DNA of 64,000 nucleotides from Thermoplasmata archaeon UBA61 (GCA_002503985.1 DASW01000008.1:248001-312000); one strand, 5' to 3'; numbered from the stretch's first letter, positions 41,096 through 50,175 are shown. The notes: generated by a model not told the origin, from the sequence alone. Made by a program: numbers and translations.

Positions 41096-41539
41096 TCACG
41101 GGGGCGGGGGGCCCGGGCGGACAACGAGTACCGGGCAGTCGGCAGAGTTGACGAGGCCGGAGGATACACTTCCGAGCAGCAGTCGTCGGCTTCGCGTCAA
41201 CCCCCGGGAACCGACCACGACGAGATCCTGAGGGTTGTGGGCGAGGTAGTCCAGGAACGACTCGAGGACCTCTCCGTACAAGGTCACTGGGCGCACGGCG
41301 GTCACTCCGAGTGCAAGAGCTCGATTGCTAAAGTCCTCGAGTAGGGTCGCGAGCGTTCGGCCGTCCACGCTCATCGGAACGAGCGCCTCGAGTCGCGCGA
41401 CCTCCTCGCCTTGGCTGGGGGGCCGGACGACCATGATCGTGAGCGTCGAACGGAATCGCCCTCCGATCTCGCTGGCTACTTGCACCGCGTGGCGGGAGTG
41501 GTCGGAACCGTCGAAGCCCGCTAGGATTCGCTCTAACAT
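41096..41539 (-). CDS. Universal stress protein (UspA family)
   Basis: A 147-residue alpha/beta nucleotide-binding protein. The N-terminal strand ends in GFDGSDHSRHAV, and the ATP site is GSRGLTRSRRLLLGSVS, the G-x2-G-x9-G-S pattern of ATP-binding members. CPVLVVRP closes the fold. Cytosolic stress or regulatory role. Convergent with the DMT gene. Confidence 0.93.
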   Translation of the reverse strand: MLERILAGFDGSDHSRHAVQVASEIGGRFRSTLTIMVVRPPSQGEEVARLEALVPMSVDGRTLATLLEDFSNRALALGVTAVRPVTLYGEVLESFLDYLAHNPQDLVVVGSRGLTRSRRLLLGSVSSGLVNSADCPVLVVRPGPPPP

Positions 41540-41697
41540 CGGGGATTCGCTCTGCCGTACTCCATGTCCCGGGGACCTTTAGAACGTGCGCCCACGGTGA
41601 CGAGGTTCGCCGGCACGGGTCTTGCTAGAATCGATCGACCTGCACCGGGAGATGGCAGCAAGCAAGATTACCTCCGAACTGCGTCGTGGGCGCACCA

Positions 41698-42513
41698 ATG
41701 GGCAGCCACGTCCGGAGGGAACGAGCTCATTCTCCGAACCCGCGGAAGGCGTGGGACGACGCCGCCGACGTGTGGGAAGACTTCCAGGAGGCAGGCAAGG
41801 ACTTCGCCCGGGACCGGGTTCACGGACCGGCCCTATTGCGATCGCTCGGGCCTGTCCGGGGCCTTCGTATCCTGGATGTCGGCTGCGGGCAGGGCCGGTT
41901 CACACGTCGGTTGGCCAAGCTGGGGGCTCAGGTCACCGGCATCGACTGGTCGTCCGCCATGATCGAGGCGGCTCAGCGACACGAGCGAAAAGCGTCCCTG
42001 GGCATCGAATACCTGCGGATGGACGCGCGCCATGCTGCTCGCGCCTGGCCCCCGGCCACGTTCGACCGGGTAGTGGCGTGCATGTCCCTCATGGACATGC
42101 CGAATGCCTCCTCCGTGGTCCGAGGCGCGTATCAGCTGCTTCGACCCGGAGGCCGGTTCGTCTTCTCGGTCTCCCATCCGCTGAACACGGCGGCGCTCCA
42201 GTGGGAGAGCCCCTCCGCGGATGCCCGCCACCGAGGCGCGATGCTCGTGGACCGGTATTTCGAGGAGGGACCGCGAGTGACCCGATGGGCCATGAAGCGT
42301 CTGACGCGCCCGTTCGCAACCCCCTACTGGCACCGGACCTTCGAGAGTTGGTTTTCCCTGCTTCGCCGTGCCGGCTTCGAGGTAGATTCGCTCGTAGAAC
42401 CGCATGCCAGCGAGGCCCAAGTACGGTCCAACCGCTTGCTCGCCGGAACGCACCGAGTCCCGTTCTTCTTGGTTGTCAACTGTCACCGAGACAATCGCCA
42501 GACCTCGATGTAG
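41698..42513 (+). CDS. Class I SAM-dependent methyltransferase (UbiE-like)
   Basis: Motif I is LRILDVGCGQGRFTRRLA, then VTGIDWSSAMIEAA (motif II) and LRPGGRFVFSVSHPL (motif post-III). About 271 residues from ATG 41698; GTG 41686 is an alternative. It resembles small-molecule methyltransferases of the UbiE/Mmt group. The stop is 3 bp from the convergent secreted gene's stop. Substrate unknown. Confidence 0.88.
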   Translation: MGSHVRRERAHSPNPRKAWDDAADVWEDFQEAGKDFARDRVHGPALLRSLGPVRGLRILDVGCGQGRFTRRLAKLGAQVTGIDWSSAMIEAAQRHERKASLGIEYLRMDARHAARAWPPATFDRVVACMSLMDMPNASSVVRGAYQLLRPGGRFVFSVSHPLNTAALQWESPSADARHRGAMLVDRYFEEGPRVTRWAMKRLTRPFATPYWHRTFESWFSLLRRAGFEVDSLVEPHASEAQVRSNRLLAGTHRVPFFLVVNCHRDNRQTSM

Positions 42514-42515
42514 CG

Positions 42516-43739
42516 TCAGCCGGATTCACCGACGACCGCTGCCGCCGAGGCGAGGACCGCTTGGTAGTCGGTGTGGTAGGCCGCGTAGGCCGGATAGTTG
42601 GGGTCGAACGCGGTCAACCAATCCACAAAGTAGAGCTCGAAGATCTGGGTGTGCTCGGCAAGGGCCCACGGGAGCAATGTCGTGAGGGAACCCGTGGGTG
42701 CAGACCCGTTCGGCTGGCTCGCACTGTAGGTCTGCAGCTCGAGCGGGACCTCCTCTGTGAACTCATTGAAGAACTTGCAGTACCCTCCCCGACAAGCAGC
42801 GGTGCCGTTGGCGTTCAGGTCCACGTTGGATTCCTCAAGCCCCTCGCTTCCGAATCCGATCCCATCATGAGCGGCGCGGGTGGCTACCGACTCCGAGACG
42901 TTGTCCGGGATCCCCGGAAAGACGTTGTTCAGGGCTACCATCAGCTGGACACGGGGCGCCAGTGAGTGCTCGAAGTCGAGCATCCCGAGGAGGTAATCGG
43001 TCCAATTGGCGGTGGTGAACCCGGTGGCGTTGAGGGCGGCTTCGCACCCGGGCGCTCCCACGTCGTAGAGGGGGAAGGTCTCTCCCCCGGTCCCGAGACC
43101 GAACCGGATGTACCCAATGCCGGGAGTCGATTCGAAGTGTTCGAGCGCCGCCCGGATGAACGATTGATAGAGCTGAGGATACGGAGGCTGCCAGAAAAGA
43201 GGCGTCACCGGAGAGCCACCACATTGGATGGTGGCGATCTGCGAGCGCACGTACGAGGGGATCCAGGACTGGTTCGGGCCGTAGCCGACCGTCTGAAAGA
43301 TCAGGTTGACCTCTTTGCCCGCGGAGACCCAGGGAGCGATTTCGCTGGTCACCGAGGTCCAGTTGTACTGGGTCGGCGAGCTGGGTCCCTGGTCGACGTC
43401 ACTCCAGTGGACCCAGAAGTCGGCCCCACAGACCACCGGATTATCCTGGAGGAACTGGACCGAGTCCGCATAGTACGGCTGGCGGGTGCCGGCCGGCGGG
43501 CTGAGGACGAAGAGGCCGTGGGGCGCGCTGGGGTCGGCGACCTTGGGGTCGGGCGCCCGGCACTGCACCGCGCTACCTGAGGGAGAAGAGCTGAACGGAT
43601 TAGGCAGGAACCCAAGTCCGATGGCGGCCACGATGACCACGATCGCCACCGCCGCGATCGCGAGACCGCCTGCGAGTCTCCGGCGACTTGACTTACGCGG
43701 CGCCGGAATCGTCGAGCCTTCGGCCGACCCGCTTTCCAC
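42516..43739 (-). CDS. Membrane-anchored extracellular protein, glycoside-hydrolase-like barrel
   Basis: Residues 1-21 are cytosolic and basic, about 22-46 a transmembrane anchor (LAGGLAIAAVAIVVIVAAIG), and the rest is outside with several N-x-S/T sites. The outer domain begins GLFVLSPPAG and looks like a (beta/alpha)8 barrel: DFWVHWSDVDQG, EVNLIFQTVGYGP, GIGYIRFGLGTGGETFPLYD and GIGFGSEGLEESN. The Glu in GGETFP and GSEGLE could be acid/base and nucleophile as in clan GH-A, but no specific family was recognised. Cys pairs suggest disulfides. Confidence 0.6.
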   Translation of the reverse strand: MESGSAEGSTIPAPRKSSRRRLAGGLAIAAVAIVVIVAAIGLGFLPNPFSSSPSGSAVQCRAPDPKVADPSAPHGLFVLSPPAGTRQPYYADSVQFLQDNPVVCGADFWVHWSDVDQGPSSPTQYNWTSVTSEIAPWVSAGKEVNLIFQTVGYGPNQSWIPSYVRSQIATIQCGGSPVTPLFWQPPYPQLYQSFIRAALEHFESTPGIGYIRFGLGTGGETFPLYDVGAPGCEAALNATGFTTANWTDYLLGMLDFEHSLAPRVQLMVALNNVFPGIPDNVSESVATRAAHDGIGFGSEGLEESNVDLNANGTAACRGGYCKFFNEFTEEVPLELQTYSASQPNGSAPTGSLTTLLPWALAEHTQIFELYFVDWLTAFDPNYPAYAAYHTDYQAVLASAAAVVGESG

Positions 43740-43934
43740 GCTCGTACGACGGCGCCGCCCGCAAATGAACGTTTAGACTCGCGACCCCTCGATGCTCTGG
43801 CCCGTGAAAGCAGGAGACAGGTCAATCTCCGTTTCAATGCCGGTCCTCATGGAATTCATGATTCTGCTCATCTTGCGGCTCACAAACACGATTATGCCGT
43901 GGGAGCGATTGTGTCGTTCCCTGGGGGCTTCTTG

Positions 43935-44516
43935 GTGAGTCGAGAGTGGAACCCTAATCTGGTCGTTCCGAAACCAGCGCCTCCGGTCACGAGAGCTCAA
44001 TCGGCCGCGGTCCCAGCGACGGTAACGTCAATCCCCCCAACCCGGAAATCTCGGGTGGGGCCCATTCTGTTCACACTGGGGGTGGGATTGGTCTCCCTCA
44101 ACTTCTTCCTGTCGGCATGGGCGTTCTATGTTACGTTCAATTCTCCATCACTCAACAACTTCAACTGGCAGGAGCTGGCGGATGCGTTGGGAGAGATCTT
44201 CCTCGGGATAGGGGTCGTGCTGGGGGCTACGGGCTGGTTGCTCGGCAAGCGAGAGGTCATACGCTTCCAAGAACCCGCGACCCTCGCACGAGGCGCGACC
44301 CGCAGGGTTGTCGGCCAGATCGTGGTGATCATTGGCAGTCTCCTAATCTGCGGCGCTACCCTCTACTTGGGCGCTCTCGAGCTCGAAGCTTATTGGAACG
44401 TCCCAATCAATCTTGCCACGTGGGTCTATACGCTCATCTTGACGGTCGAAGGGGTTGGGGTCCTGGGGGTCGCAGCGGGCTGGTGGACCCATCACTCCGG
44501 ATCTACGGCACTATAG
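43935..44516 (+). CDS. Hypothetical four-helix membrane protein
   Basis: About 193 residues. The N-terminal 40 residues are Pro/Ala-rich and cytosolic; then four helices: GPILFTLGVGLVSLNFFLSAWAFYV, LGEIFLGIGVVLGATGWLL, IVVIIGSLLICGATLYLGALEL and LATWVYTLILTVEGVGVLGVAAGWW. GTG 43935 is preferred; GTG 43899 in frame is also possible. A 33-codon open frame (43837-43938) overlaps the start as GTGA but has no other support. Not recognised. Confidence 0.6.
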   Translation: MSREWNPNLVVPKPAPPVTRAQSAAVPATVTSIPPTRKSRVGPILFTLGVGLVSLNFFLSAWAFYVTFNSPSLNNFNWQELADALGEIFLGIGVVLGATGWLLGKREVIRFQEPATLARGATRRVVGQIVVIIGSLLICGATLYLGALELEAYWNVPINLATWVYTLILTVEGVGVLGVAAGWWTHHSGSTAL

Positions 44517-44530
44517 GCACCCGACGGGGC

Positions 44531-44552
44531 ACGTGCAATATCTGTTGCAGCC
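44531..44552. repeat. 22-bp dyad element, copy 1
   Basis: ACGTGCAA-TATCTG-TTGCAGCC, 15 bp after the stop of the membrane protein gene. First copy seen from the left. Confidence 0.6.
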
Positions 44553-44607
44553 GCAGGGCACTTGACGTGACGAGGACCTAGCTGAACCAGGTCCTCTGAT
44601 CCCGGAA

Positions 44608-44730
44608 CTATGCCTGCTCGATCTTGACCAGCGGGTGGTCCTGATGGTTCGCTAGTTCGGCCTGGTCCGTCGAGGCGAATTCGGTTCCGCACGTCGTATA
44701 CCGCACCTGTGTGGTGGTCTGGCCGGCCAT
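44608..44730 (-). CDS. Small protein (40 aa) with Cys and His pair
   Basis: Forty residues, with YTTCGTEF (Cys14) and NHQDH (His29, His32). It resembles half of a C2H2 finger in which the second Cys is absent. TATA-like TTGTTTATGC at 44751-44760 is about 25 nt upstream of the ATG, a leaderless promoter. The start codon is part of an 8-bp GC palindrome repeat (44721-44740). Confidence 0.5.
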   Translation of the reverse strand: MAGQTTTQVRYTTCGTEFASTDQAELANHQDHPLVKIEQA

Positions 44731-44740
44731 ACGGCCGGCC
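44721..44740. repeat. GGCCGGCC-ATAC-GGCCGGCC hairpin
   Basis: Perfect 8-bp arms around ATAC. On the minus strand the ATG of the 40-residue gene lies in the loop and second arm, so it could occlude that start in RNA. Confidence 0.5.
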
Positions 44741-44750
44741 CTCTGGCTCA

Positions 44751-44760
44751 GCATAAACAA
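44751..44760 (-). promoter_or_regulatory. TATA box of 40-aa gene
   Basis: TTGTTTATGC on the minus strand, about 25 nt before the ATG at 44730. Confidence 0.45.
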
Positions 44761-44896
44761 ACTTCGCGAGGCACGAAAAGGTTGGGGATTCTCGATTCAG
44801 CGAGAGCTATGGAGGGGCTTTCGTTGACCTCAGTCGGACGTCTATCCGGGTCACTCTGAACGGCGTTGCAAGAGCTCGGCGCGCGAAGCGGAGAGG

Positions 44897-44905
44897 TGTT
44901 TATGG
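44897..44905 (+). promoter_or_regulatory. TATA box of ABC exporter operon
   Basis: TGTTTATGG centred about 29 nt before ATG 44931. It supports that start (leaderless) over GTG 44925. Confidence 0.55.
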
Positions 44906-44930
44906 TGGGCATTAGCTTCGCTGCGTGCCC

Positions 44931-45608
44931 ATGCCCGAACCCGTCGTGATTGGAAGAGACGTCTGGAAGCTCTACGGAACCGGGGATACCGAGATCACGG
45001 CTCTTCGCGCTATCAACATCGAGATCTCCCGAGGGGAGATGCTCGCCATCATGGGCCCCTCCGGCTGCGGAAAGACAACGCTTCTCAATTGCTTCTCAGG
45101 ATTGGACGAGATCAATCGAGGGCAGATCTGGCTCGAAGGCGTCGACCTCCACTCGATGACCGACCGCGCGAAGAGTGAGTACCGCGCTCGCCGAGTGGGG
45201 TTCGTATTCCAGGCGTACAACCTCTTGCCGGTGCTTTCAGCCACCGAGAATGTAGAAATGCCCCTCCTGATCGGCGGCCTCCCGGGGCGCGAGGCGCGGG
45301 AACGAGCTCGCGCGATGCTGACCGAGCTCGGGCTCGGTGACCGGCTCGACCGACGTCCCTCGGAACTCTCGGGGGGTCAGCAGCAACGCGTTTCCTTGGC
45401 CCGGGCGCTCGTGGGCCACCCCGCGATCGTCTGGGCGGATGAGCCGACGGGGAACCTTGACGAGGGAGACTCCCGACAAGTGACCGCCCTGCTCCGTCAC
45501 CTCAACAAGACCTACGAGCAGACCATCGTCGTGGTCACCCATGACGCGACGGTGGCCAGTGAGTGCGACCGTACGCTGCACATGCGGGACGGACAATTCG
45601 TGAGCTAA
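44931..45608 (+). CDS. ABC exporter ATP-binding protein (MacB/LolD type)
   Basis: 225 residues. Walker A GPSGCGKTT at 42-50, Q-loop in GFVFQAYNLLPVLSATENVEMP, signature LSGGQQQR, Walker B IVWADEPTGNLD and the H-loop VVTHD. The N-terminal specificity VIGRDVWKLYGTGDTEITALRAIN is that of LolD/MacB/FtsE-like ATPases for lipoprotein or macrolide-type export. The permease starts 5 bp after its stop. Confidence 0.96.
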   Translation: MPEPVVIGRDVWKLYGTGDTEITALRAINIEISRGEMLAIMGPSGCGKTTLLNCFSGLDEINRGQIWLEGVDLHSMTDRAKSEYRARRVGFVFQAYNLLPVLSATENVEMPLLIGGLPGREARERARAMLTELGLGDRLDRRPSELSGGQQQRVSLARALVGHPAIVWADEPTGNLDEGDSRQVTALLRHLNKTYEQTIVVVTHDATVASECDRTLHMRDGQFVS

Positions 45609-45613
45609 GTCCC

Positions 45614-48586
45614 ATGGCTACCGCAGACACGGTCGTCGTCGGCCTCCTTCTTGTCCTCCTTGTGGTCGCCGTCGTGGCCCTGATCCTCGGACTCCGCCAC
45701 CGCCTAGCGTTTCGCATTGGGATTCGGAACGTGTACCGGGCCCGAGGAAGGACCATTCTCCTCGTGCTTGGCCTTCTGGTCGCCACCACGATCGTCTCCG
45801 GAAGCCTCGTCGTGGGCAACACCATTGACCAGCTAGAGGTCCACTACACGGTTCTTGGGGTCGGCTACAACGACGAGGCGGTCGGCAACCAATCGCCCTC
45901 GGGGGCATGGACTCCCTTCCCCTACGCTGTCTACACGGACGTCGCGACAGCGACCGTAGGCGATTCGTCCATCGCCGGCATGGCGCCCGAGATTGTGAGC
46001 AGTGTCTCGGTCTTCGACCGGACGACAGGGATCCCGCAGACGAACCTCAACCTGATCGGGGTCAACGGAAACCAGAGTTCTCAGCTCGGGGAGTTCGTTA
46101 CCGACGGCGGAGCCCCCCTCGCGGGTCCCGCTCCGGGGGAGGTGATCCTCGACGACCTCGCGGCCTCAGAACTGAACGCCTCGGCGGGCGATCCCGTGTT
46201 CCTTTACGGCGCCGGAGCGATCGCCATCCCATCGGCCGTGCAGGCGGTCGTCCAGGACAATATTCGCGGGGCCTTTCCGACCGGCGGAGTCGGGAACTTT
46301 GGAAGCGTCTTCGTGGACCTCTCTTTGGCTCAGCACCTCGAGAACATGTCGGGAGCGATCAACTTCCTCTCGGTCACCAACGTCGGGGACCAGGCGAACC
46401 GTCTCGCTCTCGCTCCTCAGGTGAGTGCTACCCTGAACGCGACGATCGCTCTCATTTCCGCCGCACGGGGGCTCTCGGTCGACCAGGTCCTCGTGGGCGC
46501 CCTCGCCACCGCCAACTCCGCCGCGAACAGCATCGAGACACTGTTCCTGGTCCTGGGTCTCTTCTCCATCGTTGCCGGCGCGATGCTCATCGTCGGCATC
46601 TTCGTCCTCCTCGCCGAGGAGCGTAAGGGGGAGATGGGCGTGTTACGAGCCATTGGGCTCAAGGCGCGCGAGCTCGTCTACTCCTATTTCTTCGAAGGCC
46701 TGGCGTACTCGGCCGGAAGCGCGCTCGCCGGGACCGTCCTCGGTGTCGGGGTCGGCTACGCTCTCACCTACGCGTTCAGTATCCTCTTCCCGCAGCCCGG
46801 TCTCCCCTCGTCGGCCATCCTGAATTCCTTCACGGTCACCTTCGAGACGCTGCTCGCTGCCTACGTCATCGGATTCCTGCTGACCCTCGTCACGGTCGTG
46901 GCCGCGAGCTGGCGGGCAAGTCGACTCAACATCGTACGGGCCATCCGGGATATCCCCGAGCCGCCGCCCACCGTGAGGACCTACACTTTCCTCGCCTACC
47001 TAGGTGCGGCCTCGCTTGTCCTCGGAGCGGTGCTCTACGCCACGACATTCTCGGGGACGTCAGACGCTTCCTACCCTATCCTCGGAGGAACGTTCGCTAT
47101 CGTTGGCCTCGCACTGATCGCGTCGCGGTTCGTGCGCAACCGGATCGTCTTTTCGGCGGCGGGGGCCGCCCTCCTGGTGTGGGCGGGCTACGGACATCTT
47201 CACAGCGTTCTGCTCGGGTCGGCGCATGGGGGAGGGATCTTCATCATCTTCACCGAGGGGATCGTCATGGTCGCGGGGGCCCTCCTCCTCTTCGCCTTCA
47301 ACGCCTCGTCCTTCGCGGACGCCTTGCTCCGCCTGGCCGGCGGCCGGAGCCAAAACGCGCCGGTCGCCCGGATCGCGCTCTCGTACCCCAGCCGACGTTC
47401 TTCTCGTACCACGATCAGCCTCGCCATCTTCGCGCTCGTGATTTTCGTCCTCGTGGCGATCGCCGCCACCGGAGCGACGGTCAATGGGAGCTTGTCCTCC
47501 ACGTTGCAGGAGCAGTCGGGAGGGTACACGTTTGTTTCCTACTCCGCGACGCCGATCCCGAATCTGCCCGGGCTCGTCGCGAACAACTCGACGGTTGCGC
47601 CATACTTCTCCTCGGTCGTCCCCTTGGACTACGGTGGAATCTATGTCAACGTGAGCGGATTTTCGGGCAATCCGTACTCGGATTCCATCTATTCAGGGCC
47701 TGCCACGGAGCCCCTATCGTCAAACTTCTACGCGACGAATCAGTTCACGTACACCGGCACCGCAGACGGAATGGATGCGGCCCAGGCGAACGCGAAGCTC
47801 GCGACCGGCTCCGACGTGGCGGTCGTGGACCAGAGCTACGCCCCCGTAACGAACAACTTGGGAACCGGCTCCTCGAGCGGGGTCCATCCGAAGCTGAACC
47901 CGGGAGACACGATGCTGCTCACCAACCCGGTGAACGGTCACCGCGCCACGGTCACGGTCATCGGGATCATGACCCAGTCACTCGTTTCGGGGGTGTTCGT
48001 GAGTCCCTCGACAGCGGCCGCTCTCGGGATCTCCGAGGAGAAGGTCTTCTTCCTGACGCTCGCGCCAGGCGTGTCGGCGACCGCTGCCGCAAGGGTCGCC
48101 AAGGCGGCGTTCTTCCCTTACGGGCTCGTGGTCCTCAACATCGCGGACCTTCTCGCCACAGCGGTTGCGTCGACCGAGGGGGTGATTGGGCTCCTCCAGA
48201 TCTTTGTCGGGCTTGGACTGGCGGTCGGCATCGCGGCGATGGGGATCGTCGCGATACGGGCCGTGGTCGAACGTCGTCGCGAGATCGGCATGATCCGCGC
48301 GAATGGATTCACGCGCCGAATGGTGCTGCAAGCTTTCTTCCTTGAGTACTCGTTCGTCACACTGGTCGGGATCGCGATCGGCACGGCGCTCGGCCTCCTC
48401 ATCGTCTGGAACGTGACCCAGGGCTCTGCGGCGGCGTCCGCCGGGGTCACGGTGTTCACGGTGCCTTGGCTCAACCTTGCGGTCATCCTGGCCGCAAGCT
48501 ACGGGCTTTCGATGCTGGCCATTGCCGAGCCGTCCCTCCGCGCCGCAGCACTTCCCCCGGCGCAGGCTGTTCGCCCGACCGAGTAG
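45614..48586 (+). CDS. ABC exporter permease, duplicated FtsX domains
   Basis: A 990-residue membrane protein. An N-terminal helix (VVVGLLLVLLVVAVVALILG), then an outer domain with many N-x-S/T sites, then the first FtsX permease core with about three helices around residues 310-460 (LVLGLFSIVAGAMLIVGIFVLLAEERKGEMGVLRAIG). After several middle helices there is a second outer domain and a second FtsX core with IVAIRAVVERRREIGMIRANG near the end. This double-FtsX layout is that of LolE/MacB-like permeases in one chain. It pairs with the ATPase just upstream. Cargo unknown; antimicrobial efflux or lipid handling are both possible. Confidence 0.92.
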   Translation: MATADTVVVGLLLVLLVVAVVALILGLRHRLAFRIGIRNVYRARGRTILLVLGLLVATTIVSGSLVVGNTIDQLEVHYTVLGVGYNDEAVGNQSPSGAWTPFPYAVYTDVATATVGDSSIAGMAPEIVSSVSVFDRTTGIPQTNLNLIGVNGNQSSQLGEFVTDGGAPLAGPAPGEVILDDLAASELNASAGDPVFLYGAGAIAIPSAVQAVVQDNIRGAFPTGGVGNFGSVFVDLSLAQHLENMSGAINFLSVTNVGDQANRLALAPQVSATLNATIALISAARGLSVDQVLVGALATANSAANSIETLFLVLGLFSIVAGAMLIVGIFVLLAEERKGEMGVLRAIGLKARELVYSYFFEGLAYSAGSALAGTVLGVGVGYALTYAFSILFPQPGLPSSAILNSFTVTFETLLAAYVIGFLLTLVTVVAASWRASRLNIVRAIRDIPEPPPTVRTYTFLAYLGAASLVLGAVLYATTFSGTSDASYPILGGTFAIVGLALIASRFVRNRIVFSAAGAALLVWAGYGHLHSVLLGSAHGGGIFIIFTEGIVMVAGALLLFAFNASSFADALLRLAGGRSQNAPVARIALSYPSRRSSRTTISLAIFALVIFVLVAIAATGATVNGSLSSTLQEQSGGYTFVSYSATPIPNLPGLVANNSTVAPYFSSVVPLDYGGIYVNVSGFSGNPYSDSIYSGPATEPLSSNFYATNQFTYTGTADGMDAAQANAKLATGSDVAVVDQSYAPVTNNLGTGSSSGVHPKLNPGDTMLLTNPVNGHRATVTVIGIMTQSLVSGVFVSPSTAAALGISEEKVFFLTLAPGVSATAAARVAKAAFFPYGLVVLNIADLLATAVASTEGVIGLLQIFVGLGLAVGIAAMGIVAIRAVVERRREIGMIRANGFTRRMVLQAFFLEYSFVTLVGIAIGTALGLLIVWNVTQGSAAASAGVTVFTVPWLNLAVILAASYGLSMLAIAEPSLRAAALPPAQAVRPTE

Positions 48587-48721
48587 GAGGGTTCCGGGGC
48601 ACTCTACCCCCGAATCTACGTAATCCTCAGGAAGGATGCGTCATTCCCGAAAGTCGTTTTCGAATGGTTTATCTGAAGAAGCGCGTAGGAAGATGGCCCG
48701 GAACCCGGGCGGGAACCAAAG

Positions 48722-49108
48722 ATGACGGACCAGAGAATCGTGACCACCGACCACGTCGAGTATGCATCCAAGAACCCTGCGGCTACCCGCAAATTCCTCG
48801 AAAAGGTCCTAGGATTCCACTTCGACGTAATGGACGCCATGGGAGGCTACGGAATCCGAACCGACAAGTTCCCACGAGGGTCCAACACGGGCGTTCGGGG
48901 CCTTGAAAAGGGAGAATCTCCATCGACCGTCGCATACCTCACCGTGACCGACCTCGAGGCGGCCCTCGCAGCGGCTCAAAAGGAAGGGGCTCGTGTCGTC
49001 GTACCGAAGACGGAGATCCCAGGGATAGGTTGGAGCGCCCTCGTCCACGGTCCGGGTGACGTCCCGATCGGCCTGTTCCAGCCGATGCCTGGCTCGCCCC
49101 GGATGTAG
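48722..49108 (+). CDS. VOC family protein
   Basis: 128 residues: TTDHVEYASKNPAATRKFLEKVLGF at the start and VAYLTVTDLEAALAAAQKEGARVV in the second half, then GIGWSALVHGPGDVPIGLFQP with the terminal metal-type Glu replaced by Gln-containing end. The paired beta-alpha-beta modules of the VOC fold are clear. A TATA-like tggtttatctg lies near 48665-48675, about 50 nt before ATG. Bacterial-type stand-alone enzyme; substrate unknown. Confidence 0.85.
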   Translation: MTDQRIVTTDHVEYASKNPAATRKFLEKVLGFHFDVMDAMGGYGIRTDKFPRGSNTGVRGLEKGESPSTVAYLTVTDLEAALAAAQKEGARVVVPKTEIPGIGWSALVHGPGDVPIGLFQPMPGSPRM

Positions 49109-49154
49109 AGCCCTCGCGGATCGTCCCTGCGGGCATCCTCCTTGATGACGCCTT

Positions 49155-49176
49155 CCATGCAACCAACCTTGTCCCC
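49155..49176. repeat. 22-bp dyad element, diverged copy 2
   Basis: CCATGCAA-CCAACC-TTGTCCCC. Same loop as copy 3. Right arm weak; a separate CCTTGTC-N6-GACAAGG hairpin (49167-49186) overlaps it. Confidence 0.4.
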
Positions 49177-49285
49177 TCCGACAAGGATAGGTAACCCGTG
49201 CAGGAGCGGCGACCCGCGACGCGGCGGGCGGCAGATCGCGGGGCTGAGTTCGCAACCGTCAGTATCTGAAGGACAGTGAGGAAAG

Positions 49286-49726
49286 ATGGTCTACTTTGAG
49301 GACACGGGGACAATGATCGATGCGCCGGTCGGGTTCGTCTGGGATTACCTTGAGTCCGAGCATCATGGACCCGCCCACTCGAAGAGTGCGCGGAATTTCC
49401 ACGTCAAAGAGACCGTCGGGCCAACAGCCCTCGTGTCGGCCGAGCGCTTGCTCAAAGGAAAATGGTCGACTTTTGTGAGCAAGTCGAGCGATTTCGCTCC
49501 CTTTTGCGTGTGCAATGAGGAGGTCGAAGGCGATTTCGCCGGAACGAAATTCGTCCTTCTCTATCGTCCGAGAGGAAACCGGACCCAGATTGACGTCTAC
49601 GGAGATGTTCAGTCATCGGTCTTCGAACCGGACGAGGCCAAGGAGATCTTTCTGAAACTGCTCGAGAACGCCTATCTGGATGACGTGGCCGTCATCACGG
49701 AACTTCGGAGGAAGGAGACAGGCTGA
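49286..49726 (+). CDS. SRPBCC-like protein (START/Bet v1-type fold)
   Basis: A 146-residue protein with the strand-helix order of the SRPBCC superfamily: TGTMIDAPVGFVWDYLESE, then ALVSAERLLKGKWSTFVSKSSDFAPF, later TKFVLLYRPRGNRTQIDVYG and a long C-terminal helix EPDEAKEIFLKLLENAYLDDVAVITEL. The fold holds a hydrophobic ligand. No closer family recognised. It stands alone between two copies of the 22-bp element. Confidence 0.6.
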   Translation: MVYFEDTGTMIDAPVGFVWDYLESEHHGPAHSKSARNFHVKETVGPTALVSAERLLKGKWSTFVSKSSDFAPFCVCNEEVEGDFAGTKFVLLYRPRGNRTQIDVYGDVQSSVFEPDEAKEIFLKLLENAYLDDVAVITELRRKETG

Positions 49727-49738
49727 CCCTCTGTGACT

Positions 49739-49760
49739 GGGTGCGACCAACCTTACACCC
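49739..49760. repeat. 22-bp dyad element, copy 3
   Basis: GGGTGCGA-CCAACC-TTACACCC, 12 bp after a stop codon. Confidence 0.6.
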
Positions 49761-49797
49761 ACCCTCGTGATTGAGGGATGGTGTGTCCCGTAACGGA

Positions 49798-50175
49798 ATG
49801 AACAGCCAACCAACCACTGGATCGAGGGAAGTCGACCGTTACCTCGCCGGTGTCTCTCCTGAGAATAGGGTGGTTCTCCAACAGCTTCGAAAGCTGATTC
49901 GCTCGGTCGCTCCGCAGGCGGAGGAAGTCATCAGTTACGGAATCCCGGCGTTTCGGCAGGATGGAATCCTAGTCCATTTCGCCGCCTTCAAGGGCCATTG
50001 CAGTTTCTTTGCAGGTCACACGACAACTCTTCCCAAGTTTGCCCGAGAGGTGAAGCCATTCCTGTCCGGAAAGACCACGCTACGATTCACTCCCGATCGA
50101 CCGATACCTACAGGGCTGGTAAGAAGGCTAGTTCGGGAACGAATGCGAACTCACGGTCGTACCCATCAATCCTGA
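49798..50175 (+). CDS. DUF1801 family protein (YdhG-like)
   Basis: 125 residues from ATG 49798. Recognisable pieces: REVDRYLAGVSPENRVVLQQLRKLIRSVAP, then EEVISYGIPAFRQDGILVHFAAFKGHCSFFAG and FTPDRPIPTGLVRRLVRERM. DUF1801 proteins are common in soil bacteria; their function is unsettled, with iron-chaperone-like folds. The last 10 nt overlap the opposite-strand alkyltransferase-like gene. Confidence 0.88.
   Translation: MNSQPTTGSREVDRYLAGVSPENRVVLQQLRKLIRSVAPQAEEVISYGIPAFRQDGILVHFAAFKGHCSFFAGHTTTLPKFAREVKPFLSGKTTLRFTPDRPIPTGLVRRLVRERMRTHGRTHQS

Noticed and set aside
43837..43938. 33-codon hydrophobic frame overlapping GTG 43935 as GTGA
   Set aside because: Overlap is suggestive, but there is no promoter at the right distance and no homology I can recognise.
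47179..48345. 388-codon open frame inside the ABC permease gene
   Set aside because: Same strand, other frame; Arg/Gly-rich shadow of the permease.
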